Shown piece by piece: positions 32,249 to 39,912 of a stretch of 49,957 nucleotides of DNA; the stretch's first letter is position 1; each line of letters starts with the position of its first letter. The notes beneath the pieces are model-generated. The model had not been told where the DNA came from. It saw nothing but the letters and a program-made list of their open reading frames with translations, and made no database searches. The DNA is taken from contig JAGWHO010000008.1 of NCBI GenBank assembly GCA_028866715.1, forward strand, positions 1-49,957. The letters are read 5' to 3'. A program made the position numbers and the translations under genes. This stretch comes from Microcaldota archaeon. Its GTDB lineage: Archaea; Micrarchaeota; Micrarchaeia; Micrarchaeales; Micrarchaeaceae.

Positions 32249-32665
32249 ATGCTGATAAGAAGAGCAAAGGCGTCTGATTTCAAGGAGCTTTACTCGCTTG
32301 GCAAGAAGTTCCCGGAGCTCACAGTCTCTGAAAAGGCATTCATGACAAAGGAGGAGTTCATGGCTGCCATAAAGAACAAGAACGGCATCTTTCTGGTTGT
32401 GGAGGATAAGGGAAGGATTGCGGGCTTCTCATATGCAGCGATAGAGGGGAAGACATACGCATCGATGGTATACAACCTGGTGACTCCTGCATATAGAGGC
32501 TTGGGCATCGGCAGGAAGCTGGTAAGGGAGAGGGAGAGATGGCTCAGGAAGAAGGGCATAAGGACGGCATACCTGCTAGGCACCAATAGAAACATAATCA
32601 GCATGATGAGGCATATGGGCTACAAGGAGGGCAAGAAGCTGGTCTGGATGGAGAAACCACTCTGA
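32249..32665 (+). CDS. GNAT acetyltransferase
   Basis: This 138-residue GNAT enzyme has the acetyl-CoA loop RGLGIGRKLV and the terminal NIISMMRHMGYKEGKKL segment. The N-terminus MLIRRAKASDFKELYSL is standard; the ATG at 32240 is an alternative start. Substrate cannot be read; protein N-terminal or small-molecule acetylation is possible. It follows the winged-helix gene after about 9 bases. Confidence 0.8.
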   Translation: MLIRRAKASDFKELYSLGKKFPELTVSEKAFMTKEEFMAAIKNKNGIFLVVEDKGRIAGFSYAAIEGKTYASMVYNLVTPAYRGLGIGRKLVRERERWLRKKGIRTAYLLGTNRNIISMMRHMGYKEGKKLVWMEKPL

Positions 32666-32714
32666 ACTGCAAACATTTTAATATCCTGCATATACCAATT
32701 ATATCAGTGATTCC

Positions 32715-32855
32715 ATGGTAGAAGCGTATTGCGTTAAGTGCAAGGAGAAGAGAGATATGAAGGACCCGAAGAAGGTCACAATGAAGAACGGCAAGAATGC
32801 CACACAGGGCATCTGCCCGGTATGCGGCACAAAGATGTTCAAGATAGGGGGTTAA
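32715..32855 (+). CDS. DUF5679-type zinc ribbon (46 residues)
   Basis: The product is MVEAYCVKCKEKRDMKDPKK followed by VTMKNGKNATQGICPVCGTK and MFKIGG. Two CxxC pairs (CVKC and CPVC) form a zinc ribbon. The pattern matches a small conserved family seen in archaea and bacteria. Its role is unknown. It is too short for a normal gene-finder cut-off. It lies 49 bases after the GNAT gene. Confidence 0.8.
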   Translation: MVEAYCVKCKEKRDMKDPKKVTMKNGKNATQGICPVCGTKMFKIGG

Positions 32856-32997
32856 TGCCTCCTTCTTGCTCTGCCGGCTTCTCCTCCTCTCGTTCTCTCT
32901 TCTGGACTCTTCCGATGATGAGAACATTTTTCTGTACCATGATGATGGACTATACCGCTGAGGATATTTGCGGTAGCTAGGGCTAAATGGTGTAAGT

Positions 32998-33852
32998 ATG
33001 ATTTACGTATTTGGATCCAACCATTTGGACGGAGCTGAAATCCCCGAAATAAAAGCAGCTTTTAAGAACTTAGGCGGAGGCTTGCATCTAGGGATAGAAC
33101 TGACTTCTGATGCTGATACCAATGAGGTTCTCGCGAGAATCCGCAATGCAGATGATAAAGAACTGCGCAGAATCATAAGAAAGCATTATGCCGGACCGCC
33201 AAGCAACGCATACTTCAACCTCCTCAAACTCCTATCAAAGGATAAAGGCACAGTAAGCGAAATATTCACAATCGAGAAGCAGATAAGCTCTAGAGGAGAC
33301 AAACGTCTGTCGCATCTTAGTACTGAAGCCGGGCAGGCATGGGATCAATTTGAAACAGAGATGAGAGCAAAGGGCAAGAAAGACCCCGATAAGCTGTTGA
33401 GATTCTACCACCAGCTCATGAAGAAGACATTTGATCAGTGCCTTTACAGAGAAAAGGCCATGGTCAAGCGCATAGACGCGCACCTCAAGGCAAATCCTAA
33501 GTGCAACTTATTTATCTACTGTGGCTACTATCACCAGCCGTATATAACCGCCCATCTCCGCAGAGTAAGGCGGCGGTTCACAACCCGGCCATTTATAGCT
33601 GCAAAGCACGTAGAAGACTATGTCATCGCAGTCCGAAAGCTCGCCAATAAGTATTACTCTAAGATGACAGATGTCGAGAAGCTTGAATTAGGCCAAGGAC
33701 TTCTATTGGACTTGCTATATTTTTATCTGAAGGAGAGGAGCATACAGACGGATTACAAAATCGTAAAGCAGGCTATGAAAGGCGTAAGCACACTCGAGCA
33801 GTTCGGCACGGCAGTACAGAATTTCGGCACGTTAGCAAAGAAGCTGGCATAA
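32998..33852 (+). CDS. TraB/ChaN-like unknown protein (284 residues)
   Basis: The pattern recalls the TraB/TIKI and EreA/ChaN superfamily: a short N-terminal strand FGSNHLDG with His9, a second strand with LHLGIEL (Glu34), and a C-terminal REKAMVKRIDAHL followed by CGYYHQPYI. In that superfamily the His and Glu residues sit in the active site. The match is by pattern only. Codon use is AT-richer than in the flanking genes, like the methyltransferase after it, so both may be acquired. No signal peptide or membrane segment. Confidence 0.4.
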   Translation: MIYVFGSNHLDGAEIPEIKAAFKNLGGGLHLGIELTSDADTNEVLARIRNADDKELRRIIRKHYAGPPSNAYFNLLKLLSKDKGTVSEIFTIEKQISSRGDKRLSHLSTEAGQAWDQFETEMRAKGKKDPDKLLRFYHQLMKKTFDQCLYREKAMVKRIDAHLKANPKCNLFIYCGYYHQPYITAHLRRVRRRFTTRPFIAAKHVEDYVIAVRKLANKYYSKMTDVEKLELGQGLLLDLLYFYLKERSIQTDYKIVKQAMKGVSTLEQFGTAVQNFGTLAKKLA

Positions 33853-33890
33853 GAGGCAAACGCACGCGAAACAGCTTAACTCTCAGATCT

Positions 33891-34667
33891 TCAAGCGTTT
33901 CCTACTGCTTTCCTTTGTTTTTGTGCAACCACGACCATGGACAAGCTGTTTGCTTTGCTAAATCGCTTGCCCCAACCCCCATAAGCTCTCAGGATCCTAA
34001 ATCCGTTTCTTTTTAACAGGGAGTCAATCTCCCTAAGGGAATATACCTTCATATCCCAACTGCTTCTGATTACCTGCGGCCTATCAAATTTTTTCTGTAT
34101 CCAAGTCTCTTGTGTTACCTTAAGTATGTCCCGCCTTTTGTCCAGGTAATTTCGATTAAATCTGACTATGGTGTTATTTTGGTTCCTCACCGCCGCGTCG
34201 ATAAACTTGTATCGAAGAGCCCATTTTGTATAGTCGGAATTGAATATGTCAAAAATGTATATCCCATTATCCTTTAAGTTACTGCTGATATTCTTCAGTG
34301 CGACTTCAAATTGATTTTTGTTAAGGTGTCCTATTGCGTTAAACACCGTAAGAGCCGCATCGAACCTGCCAAGTCTAACGTGCATGACATTTCCATGCTT
34401 GAACCTTATGCTAGTTTTTTGCCCCCTAGCTTTGGCTTTCGCGATTTTAAGCATGGGCCGGCTCAGATCGCTGGCCGTCACATTATAAAATTTTGATAAG
34501 TACAAGACCTGCGCTCCTGTCCCGCATGTAAAATCCACTACGCTTTTGACCTTATGCCTCTTCAATACAGAGTTTATGAACAGATTGGACTTTGCGTAAA
34601 ACCAATCCGCATTCAATTCGAGAACATCATAATATTCTGCCATACTCTCATAATAATATTGCTTCAT
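33891..34667 (-). CDS. class I SAM-dependent methyltransferase
   Basis: This 258-residue enzyme has motif I VVDFTCGTGAQ near residues 43-53, the acidic residue of the next strand in TASDLSRPML, and GRFDAALTVFNAIGHL for the post-II/III region. It starts MKQYYYESMAEYYDVLELNA, typical of small-molecule methyltransferases. The C-terminal half carries beta strands (IVRFNRNYLDKRRDILKVTQ) seen in YcgJ-like enzymes. Substrate unknown. AT-richer than average, as its neighbour. Confidence 0.8.
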   Translation of the reverse strand: MKQYYYESMAEYYDVLELNADWFYAKSNLFINSVLKRHKVKSVVDFTCGTGAQVLYLSKFYNVTASDLSRPMLKIAKAKARGQKTSIRFKHGNVMHVRLGRFDAALTVFNAIGHLNKNQFEVALKNISSNLKDNGIYIFDIFNSDYTKWALRYKFIDAAVRNQNNTIVRFNRNYLDKRRDILKVTQETWIQKKFDRPQVIRSSWDMKVYSLREIDSLLKRNGFRILRAYGGWGKRFSKANSLSMVVVAQKQRKAVGNA

Positions 34668-34686
34668 CTTGCCACCATAATATAAA

Positions 34687-34773
34687 CGGGCCCGACGGGA
34701 TTTGAACCCGCGACCTTCAGATTTCTTCCTTTGTTAGAAGTCTGCCGCTCTATCCAAGCTGAGCTACGGGCCC
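34687..34773 (-). tRNA. tRNA-Arg(TCT) with a 12-base anticodon-loop intron
   Basis: On the minus strand a full cloverleaf is seen: acceptor GGGCCCG with CGGGCCC, D arm GCTC/GAGC, anticodon loop CTTCTAA, and a GCGGG-TTCAAAT-CCCGT T arm. Discriminator is G. The anticodon is TCT and A20 is present, as expected for Arg. Between the loop and the 3' anticodon stem an extra 12 bases (about 34724-34735) must be removed, at the usual 37/38 site. Pair 27-43 is a mismatch (G/A). CCA is not encoded. Its 5' end abuts the tatD stop. Confidence 0.9.
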
Positions 34774-35571
34774 TTACATTCGCATGAAGCTTGACTTTGC
34801 CTTTATGTTGAAAAATCTTTTTGTATTGGCTGTCAGCGCTTCAGCAGCTTTCTCAAAGCTTATACCTTTAGCTTCTGCGACTATCCTTATAGCACTTTCC
34901 GTGTCTTTAGGCGTCGAACCTGCTGCCGGGGCGTCGCTCTCAGCCATTATGTTGTCCAGAGCCATCTCCTTTGCCGCCCTGAAGCGCTTTGAGGAGAGCA
35001 ATGGCGGTATCGATATCATATAACCGAGCTTCTCTGCCTTCTTTGCCTGTTCGACGCTGCCCTCGAAGAAGTGCAGATGCACCCTCTCCATCTCCTTCTC
35101 TAAGAGCATCTCGAAGACCTGGTCCATCGCATCCCTTGAATGTATGCATACAGGCAAATCCAGGCTGAGAGCAAGGTCGAGCATCTTGCCGAAAACAGTC
35201 CTTTGCAGCGCAACCATCTTGAAATCATCTGTCTTCTTGAAATCGAGCCCTATCTCGCCTATCGCAACGATCTTGTTGGCGTTGCTCTTTATCATGCCGA
35301 TGTTGAAATCTACCTCTTCTTCGCTTGCTGACATGGCTGTCTCGGGGTCAATCCCCATGGCTGCGAATACGTGCCTGTTGTCCGCAAGGTCTAGGGCGCG
35401 CATGTTGGATTTCGTGCCTATGCCGTTCGTTACCATTGTATGGACGCCGTACCTCACCGCGGCATGTATCACTGCAGGGTCGTCAATCAGATCGAGATGG
35501 CAGTGCGCGTCCGCCATCTCCGTGACCATTATGTCTACAGGTTTCTCCTTCTGCAGTTCCTTAACCTTCAT
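34774..35571 (-). CDS. tatD: TatD-family metal-dependent DNase
   Basis: This 265-residue TIM-barrel hydrolase has the metal ligands DAHCHLD (His23 and His25), IGEIGLDF (Glu), CIHSRDAMDQ (His) and AESDAPA (Asp). The family removes nucleotides from DNA 3' ends, in repair or turnover. The stop codon is directly next to the tRNA-Arg, so the two are likely co-transcribed and separated by tRNA 5' processing. Internal ATGs near residues 15 and 19 are alternative starts. Confidence 0.88.
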   Translation of the reverse strand: MKVKELQKEKPVDIMVTEMADAHCHLDLIDDPAVIHAAVRYGVHTMVTNGIGTKSNMRALDLADNRHVFAAMGIDPETAMSASEEEVDFNIGMIKSNANKIVAIGEIGLDFKKTDDFKMVALQRTVFGKMLDLALSLDLPVCIHSRDAMDQVFEMLLEKEMERVHLHFFEGSVEQAKKAEKLGYMISIPPLLSSKRFRAAKEMALDNIMAESDAPAAGSTPKDTESAIRIVAEAKGISFEKAAEALTANTKRFFNIKAKSSFMRM

Positions 35572-35615
35572 GCAAGCACAGAGCCAACGAAAGGGCTAAA
35601 TAAGTAAGAACATGA

Positions 35616-35626
35616 AGATATAAATA
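35616..35626 (+). promoter_or_regulatory. TATA box for the DUF929 gene cluster
   Basis: GATATAAATAG precedes the ATG at 35641 by about 20 bases. This is somewhat short, and the transcript would be nearly leaderless. Confidence 0.4.
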
Positions 35627-35640
35627 GAATAGATGGTCGA

Positions 35641-36660
35641 ATGGCAGCGAGAAACAGAGGCAGCGCATCAGCGACGATAAAGACGCTGCAAAAGAGGAAC
35701 AGGCAGCTCAAGTACGTGTCTGTAGGGCTTGCGATCGCAGTTGTACTGATCGGGATATACTCGCAGACATCCAGCATAAACGTTGCGATAAACGGCCAGC
35801 CGTTCGGTCAGAGGCTCACAGGGATAAACAACCCTTTAACGCCCCAGCAGCTCAGCGTAATAAACAATGCGTCTGACGCAAACTTCGAAACTGCAGGCAT
35901 GATGTTGCTCAACGGATCGCTTCCCGGCGAGTTCTCCTCCGGCAACACATCCTATGGCGTAATACAGGTCGTGCCGACGAATCAGATAGCCGCGTTTACA
36001 GCAAACGGCAAGCCAAGCGTCATATACATAGGCGCAATCTCATGCGTATACTGCGGAGAGAGCAGGTGGGCGATGTCCCTCGCGCTATCAAGATTCGGCT
36101 CTTTCAATAGCCTTTACACCGGTTACAGCTCGCTCGGCGACGGCGATGTCCCGTCCCTATACTGGAAGCAGAACAACATAACCAACGCAACCGTCACGTA
36201 CGGCAGCTCGTTCAGCAGCAGGTACATAAACTTCATAGCGGCTGAATATGACTCCCCTATAACCGCAGGGTTCCAGCTCCCCAACCTGGCAGATCCGCTC
36301 CAATACTACATCCAGAATGCACCAAACGCAACATACTCATCAGCACTCATGTACATGGACAGGACAGGCCTTTTCTCAGGCACGCCATTCACACTCTGGG
36401 GTAGAGTGGCTGACAGAGGCGCAGTATCCTCAGTATTCGGTCCTACGTCAAAGGCAGCAACCAACACGCCTGGAATAACCTTCATGACGCAGGCGCAGAT
36501 ACTCGACCAGCTCAAGAGCTTCAACACGACGCTTGCATTGCAGGAGTATGCAGGCGCGGATGTCTATGCCGCGCAGGTATGCCCTTCGATAAACAACGCT
36601 GCTCCGATATGCAGCCTGCCTGCGATAAAGAGCCTTGAGGCTAACATGGGGCTGGCATAA
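35641..36660 (+). CDS. DUF929 thioredoxin-like membrane-anchored protein
   Basis: This 339-residue protein has a basic N-terminus, one membrane helix (VSVGLAIAVVLIGIYSQTS, residues ~26-44) and an outside domain. The DUF929 signature is GKPSVIYIGAISCVYCGESR followed by WAMSLAL; the CxxC pair is Cys135 and Cys138. The family looks like a thioredoxin fold for disulphide chemistry outside the membrane. The C-terminal part has a second Cys pair (CPSINNAAPIC). It is first of a cluster of four genes ending with secY. Confidence 0.8.
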   Translation: MAARNRGSASATIKTLQKRNRQLKYVSVGLAIAVVLIGIYSQTSSINVAINGQPFGQRLTGINNPLTPQQLSVINNASDANFETAGMMLLNGSLPGEFSSGNTSYGVIQVVPTNQIAAFTANGKPSVIYIGAISCVYCGESRWAMSLALSRFGSFNSLYTGYSSLGDGDVPSLYWKQNNITNATVTYGSSFSSRYINFIAAEYDSPITAGFQLPNLADPLQYYIQNAPNATYSSALMYMDRTGLFSGTPFTLWGRVADRGAVSSVFGPTSKAATNTPGITFMTQAQILDQLKSFNTTLALQEYAGADVYAAQVCPSINNAAPICSLPAIKSLEANMGLA

Positions 36661-37137
36661 TTGAATCTTGACACTCTGAAGAAGATATACGGTCCGGAGT
36701 TCCTTGTACTGAATATAGCGTTTGCGGCAATGTACTACCTTTTGCTCACTGGATTGCTATCAATACAGCAGCAGGGCGTTCCGTTCACGTCCGTGCCTCT
36801 CATACTGATATACGCGCTTTCCATATCATCTTCAGTGCCCCTCACGATAGCGGTATACTCCATAAGCAACACGAGAAGGAACAATGCAAAGCTGTCTGCC
36901 AGCGTCTCTAGCATTGTGACGACAGTCGGCGGCGGGCTTGTCGCAGGGTGCGGCTGCCAGGCTGCGCTTCTTACAGGTATTGTAGCGCTCTTCACCACAA
37001 CAGGCGGTGCATTAAGCGTGAGCACCGTCGCAGCAGAGAACGCGCCAGCACTGTTCGCAGTGCTTATAGTAATAAACATCTTTGTAGCTGCATATTATCT
37101 GAACAAACTGTCCAAGCCGATGTGCAGGATGAGGTAG
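36661..37137 (+). CDS. four-helix membrane protein, probable partner of the DUF929 protein
   Basis: This 158-residue protein starts with TTG directly after the DUF929 stop. Four hydrophobic segments are visible, with GGGLVAGCGCQAALLTGIVA in the third, and C-terminal KPMCRMR. The CGC motif and the gene contact to a CxxC protein suggest a redox partner that passes electrons across the membrane, similar in idea to DsbD/VKOR (inference). I do not recognise a family. Confidence 0.6.
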   Translation: MNLDTLKKIYGPEFLVLNIAFAAMYYLLLTGLLSIQQQGVPFTSVPLILIYALSISSSVPLTIAVYSISNTRRNNAKLSASVSSIVTTVGGGLVAGCGCQAALLTGIVALFTTTGGALSVSTVAAENAPALFAVLIVINIFVAAYYLNKLSKPMCRMR

Positions 37138-38172
37138 ATGCTGATGCAGCGCAAGGTTGTCGCAAAGAAAGCCCTAAAGAAAAAGAGATCCGTGCGGAAG
37201 ATGCCTCGGAAACCTGCGGTTCCAAGCACTGCCGTGACAGGGTATGAAGACGCGCTTCTCAAAGGCGTGATTGGCAGTCACTCAAAACATGCGGTGAACG
37301 CTCTCGCGCTTGAATTCTCGAGCATGCTCTCTTCGCTCACGCCAAGCATGCGCGAGATGCAGCACAAGCACGGGTTCCGCATAGGGCGCATGCTCTACCA
37401 GTTGTATGAGCAGAACAGGAAGTACATATGGTACGAGGAGAGCATATCTGATCTTGTGTCATTCCTGGAAGCTGCCGGGCTGGGGAAGGTCGCATACAAC
37501 GTGTTTCCAGATACTGTATCGATAAGGCTCTACAACAGGAATGCGCCTCGTCTCGGCATAGCTATTCATGAGTTCGAGGCAGGTCTAATATCAGGATTCG
37601 TGAGCACAGGCAGGCACCAGCTCACAGAGATACATGAGGCAAGATGCAGCCGCGGCGGCTACGAGCAGTGCGAATTCACACGATCGCCAAAACAGAGCAA
37701 TGAAGATGCATCGGAGGAGTACGCCATATCGAGATTGATAGATAATGCCGTAATGGCGCTCAAGGACGGCAAACACGATGATCAGATACCTCTGGAATAC
37801 TACATGCTGGCGTCATCTACGCTCTTCAGGAACGAGTACATGCATGCGCTCAGGAACATAGCCTCGTACATAGGCAACGAGTTCGCCACTGCAATGCGCC
37901 TGACAGCCAACAGGAACTCGCTTGAGGGGGCAGAACGCCTCACAAAGCTATTAAACCTTGGCTCACTAACGATTAACAGCCTGAAGCCTCTTAGCATTGA
38001 GCTGGAGTTCGAGGGCCTGTCATCTAGAAGGGAGCACGTCGAGCTATCGCTTGCGTTCCTTGACGGGCTGCTCAGCCGCCTGCTCAAAGGCAAGTCGAAT
38101 ATAGAGAGCATAGGCGCAAGAAGCTCAGGCGGTTACAGAGTAAGGCTTATAGAGAAAAAGCAAGTGCGATAG
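37138..38172 (+). CDS. V4R-domain protein
   Basis: The 344-residue protein has a basic N-terminus (KKALKKKRSVRKMPRKPAVP) and a V4R-type sensor domain: HGFRIGRMLYQLYE, then AIHEFEAGLISGFVSTGRHQ and ARCSRGGYEQCEF with the paired Cys. The C-terminal half is helical (residues 200-340). V4R domains bind small ligands in regulators and in protein-lipid trafficking. It begins directly after the previous stop and ends directly before secY, so all four genes form one transcript. Confidence 0.7.
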   Translation: MLMQRKVVAKKALKKKRSVRKMPRKPAVPSTAVTGYEDALLKGVIGSHSKHAVNALALEFSSMLSSLTPSMREMQHKHGFRIGRMLYQLYEQNRKYIWYEESISDLVSFLEAAGLGKVAYNVFPDTVSIRLYNRNAPRLGIAIHEFEAGLISGFVSTGRHQLTEIHEARCSRGGYEQCEFTRSPKQSNEDASEEYAISRLIDNAVMALKDGKHDDQIPLEYYMLASSTLFRNEYMHALRNIASYIGNEFATAMRLTANRNSLEGAERLTKLLNLGSLTINSLKPLSIELEFEGLSSRREHVELSLAFLDGLLSRLLKGKSNIESIGARSSGGYRVRLIEKKQVR

Positions 38173-39642
38173 ATGGCATTAGAATTCCTGGACAAAGTGG
38201 CGCGAATTATACCTTCGATAAAAGGCCCAGGCACGCCTCTGTCGCTCAGGGAGAAGATGCTCTGGACAGGACTTGTGCTTGGGGTGTACTTCCTGCTTTA
38301 CAACACCTATGCCATAGGCGTGAACCAGCAGGCGATAAGCCAGCCGTTCCTGCAGCTCATCAGCATAATATTTGCAGCCAAGATCGGAAGCCTCATAACA
38401 GTTGGAATAGGGCCGATAGTGCTGTCAAGCATAATCCTGCAGCTCATATCGGGTTCAGGCCTTCTGAACATTGACATGAACGACCCTGCGCAGAAGGCAA
38501 GGTTCCAGACGCTGCAGAAAATATCGGCCATAGGCCTTGCGGTAGTTGAATCGCTCATATTCGTAATGACCGGCTATGTCCCGATAACAGGGCCGTCCGT
38601 CCTCGGAATAGTGGTCCTGCAGATGGCAGTCGGAGCGCTCATGATAATATACCTTGACGAAGTGATGACGAAATGGGGCATAACCTCTGGAATAAACATG
38701 TTCATAGCTTCGGGGGTATCCTACGCGATAGTCGCAGGAACGTTCAGGATACTGCTTCCTGAAGCTGCAACCGCGATAACTACCGGAGGGTCTGCCGCCC
38801 TATCAAGCGCGATACTCGCATTTGGTCCGCTGTTCTTCGCGATAATCGTATTCCTTGTCAGCATCTACGTCTATCAGATGAAGGTCGAATTGCCGCTCGC
38901 GTTCGAGCAGTTCAGAGGCATAGGCGGCCGTCTTCCCATACCGTTCCTTTACGTGAGCGTTCTGCCGGTCATACTCGCCTCGTCGTTGGAGCTGAGCCTT
39001 ACGGTATGGTTCAGGTTCTTTGCAGGCGTTCAGGGCACGTTCGCGAACCTAGCGAAGTTCATCGCGTTTTACCAGCCGCAGGCAGTCCAGGGCGGAGGCT
39101 CGACCCTGACGCTTCAGGGCGGGATTGTCTATCTCATATCTCCCAACTTCCCGCTCCCGTACTCCGCGGCTTACGGCGGTGTCGGAGACTACGGAACGTA
39201 TTTCACGTATCTCATATCCCACACAAGCAATCTTTACCTGCCGTGGGGAGGCCTTGTGCTTGTCCCTGAATTCGTGCATGTCATACTCTACACTGCGGTG
39301 CTGGTTGTGCTGTGCGTCGTGTTCGGCAAGTTCTGGGTCGAGCTGACAGGCCAGAGCCCGAAGAAGCTTGCAGAGCAGCTTGGGGGCCAGGGCTGGCAGA
39401 TACCGGGCTTCAGAAGAGACCCCAGGATAGTCGAAAGCGTGCTCAACAAGTACATTCCAACGCTTACCGTACTGGGAAGTATATTCGTAGGCCTGCTTGC
39501 AGCATTGGCAACGCTCACAGGCGCGGTAGGCTCAGGAATGGGAATACTTCTTACCGTAGGAATAATCTACATGCTGTATCAGCAGCTTGAGCAGGAGCGC
39601 CTATTCGAGACGTATCCTGTGCTCGGCAAGATCGCCAAGTAG
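38173..39642 (+). CDS. secY: protein translocase SecY
   Basis: This is a 489-residue SecY, the channel of the Sec translocon. About ten membrane helices are visible. The archaeal pattern is present: a plug-containing first outside loop, IGPIVLSSIILQLISGSG, the FEQFRGIGGRLPIPFLYVSV region, and a C-terminal loop with NKYIPTLTVLGSIFVGL. In many archaea it lies in the spc ribosomal operon. Here it follows a V4R protein. Its stop is 53 bases from the convergent eL41 gene. Confidence 0.95.
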   Translation: MALEFLDKVARIIPSIKGPGTPLSLREKMLWTGLVLGVYFLLYNTYAIGVNQQAISQPFLQLISIIFAAKIGSLITVGIGPIVLSSIILQLISGSGLLNIDMNDPAQKARFQTLQKISAIGLAVVESLIFVMTGYVPITGPSVLGIVVLQMAVGALMIIYLDEVMTKWGITSGINMFIASGVSYAIVAGTFRILLPEAATAITTGGSAALSSAILAFGPLFFAIIVFLVSIYVYQMKVELPLAFEQFRGIGGRLPIPFLYVSVLPVILASSLELSLTVWFRFFAGVQGTFANLAKFIAFYQPQAVQGGGSTLTLQGGIVYLISPNFPLPYSAAYGGVGDYGTYFTYLISHTSNLYLPWGGLVLVPEFVHVILYTAVLVVLCVVFGKFWVELTGQSPKKLAEQLGGQGWQIPGFRRDPRIVESVLNKYIPTLTVLGSIFVGLLAALATLTGAVGSGMGILLTVGIIYMLYQQLEQERLFETYPVLGKIAK

Positions 39643-39659
39643 CGCTAGCGCTAATTCTG

Positions 39660-39695
39660 TTTAAAACAAAAAGAAAAAGATAAAAGTAGGAAGAG
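39660..39695 (-). terminator. T-rich trailer of the eL41 gene
   Basis: On the minus strand this stretch reads as T runs (complement of AAAACAAAAAGAAAAAG). It follows the eL41 stop and may end that transcript. The layout is the same as for the basic peptide at 30437. Confidence 0.4.
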
Positions 39696-39770
39696 CTACA
39701 GCTCTCCTACTCTGCGCTTCTGCGCTCTCTTGAGGCGCTTGCGCCTCTTCTTCTTCCACTTCCAGCGCAT
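39696..39770 (-). CDS. rpl41e: ribosomal protein eL41
   Basis: The minus strand encodes MRWKWKKKRRKRLKRAQKRR then VGEL, 24 residues. It matches eL41, one of the smallest ribosomal proteins, with the MRxKWxKKRxRRLKR pattern. An in-frame TTG at 39809 would give a 37-residue product with a GSIPRKWKKKGR extension, so the start is not fixed. eL41 is often missed because of its size. It is convergent to secY. Confidence 0.75.
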   Translation of the reverse strand: MRWKWKKKRRKRLKRAQKRRVGEL

Positions 39771-39912
39771 GCGTCCCTTCTTCTTCCACTTTCTAGGAAT
39801 GCTTCCCAAACATAACACCTTGATTGCTGCAACTCGTCAGTTAAAGTTGCTACAAATACTTATTTAATCACATATAAATAAATAGCTGATGTAATTATCT
39901 CTGAGGGTTCTC

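Noticed and set aside
32839-32940. 33-residue minus-strand frame after the zinc-ribbon gene
   Set aside because: It is Glu/Arg-rich with no TATA box and no pattern. It partly overlaps the zinc-ribbon gene, so I could not support it.
34724-34735. tRNA with another anticodon or a pseudogene
   Set aside because: Without removing the 12 bases the anticodon arm does not close; with removal, loop CTTCTAA gives TCT and other arms are good, so tRNA-Arg with an intron is preferred.
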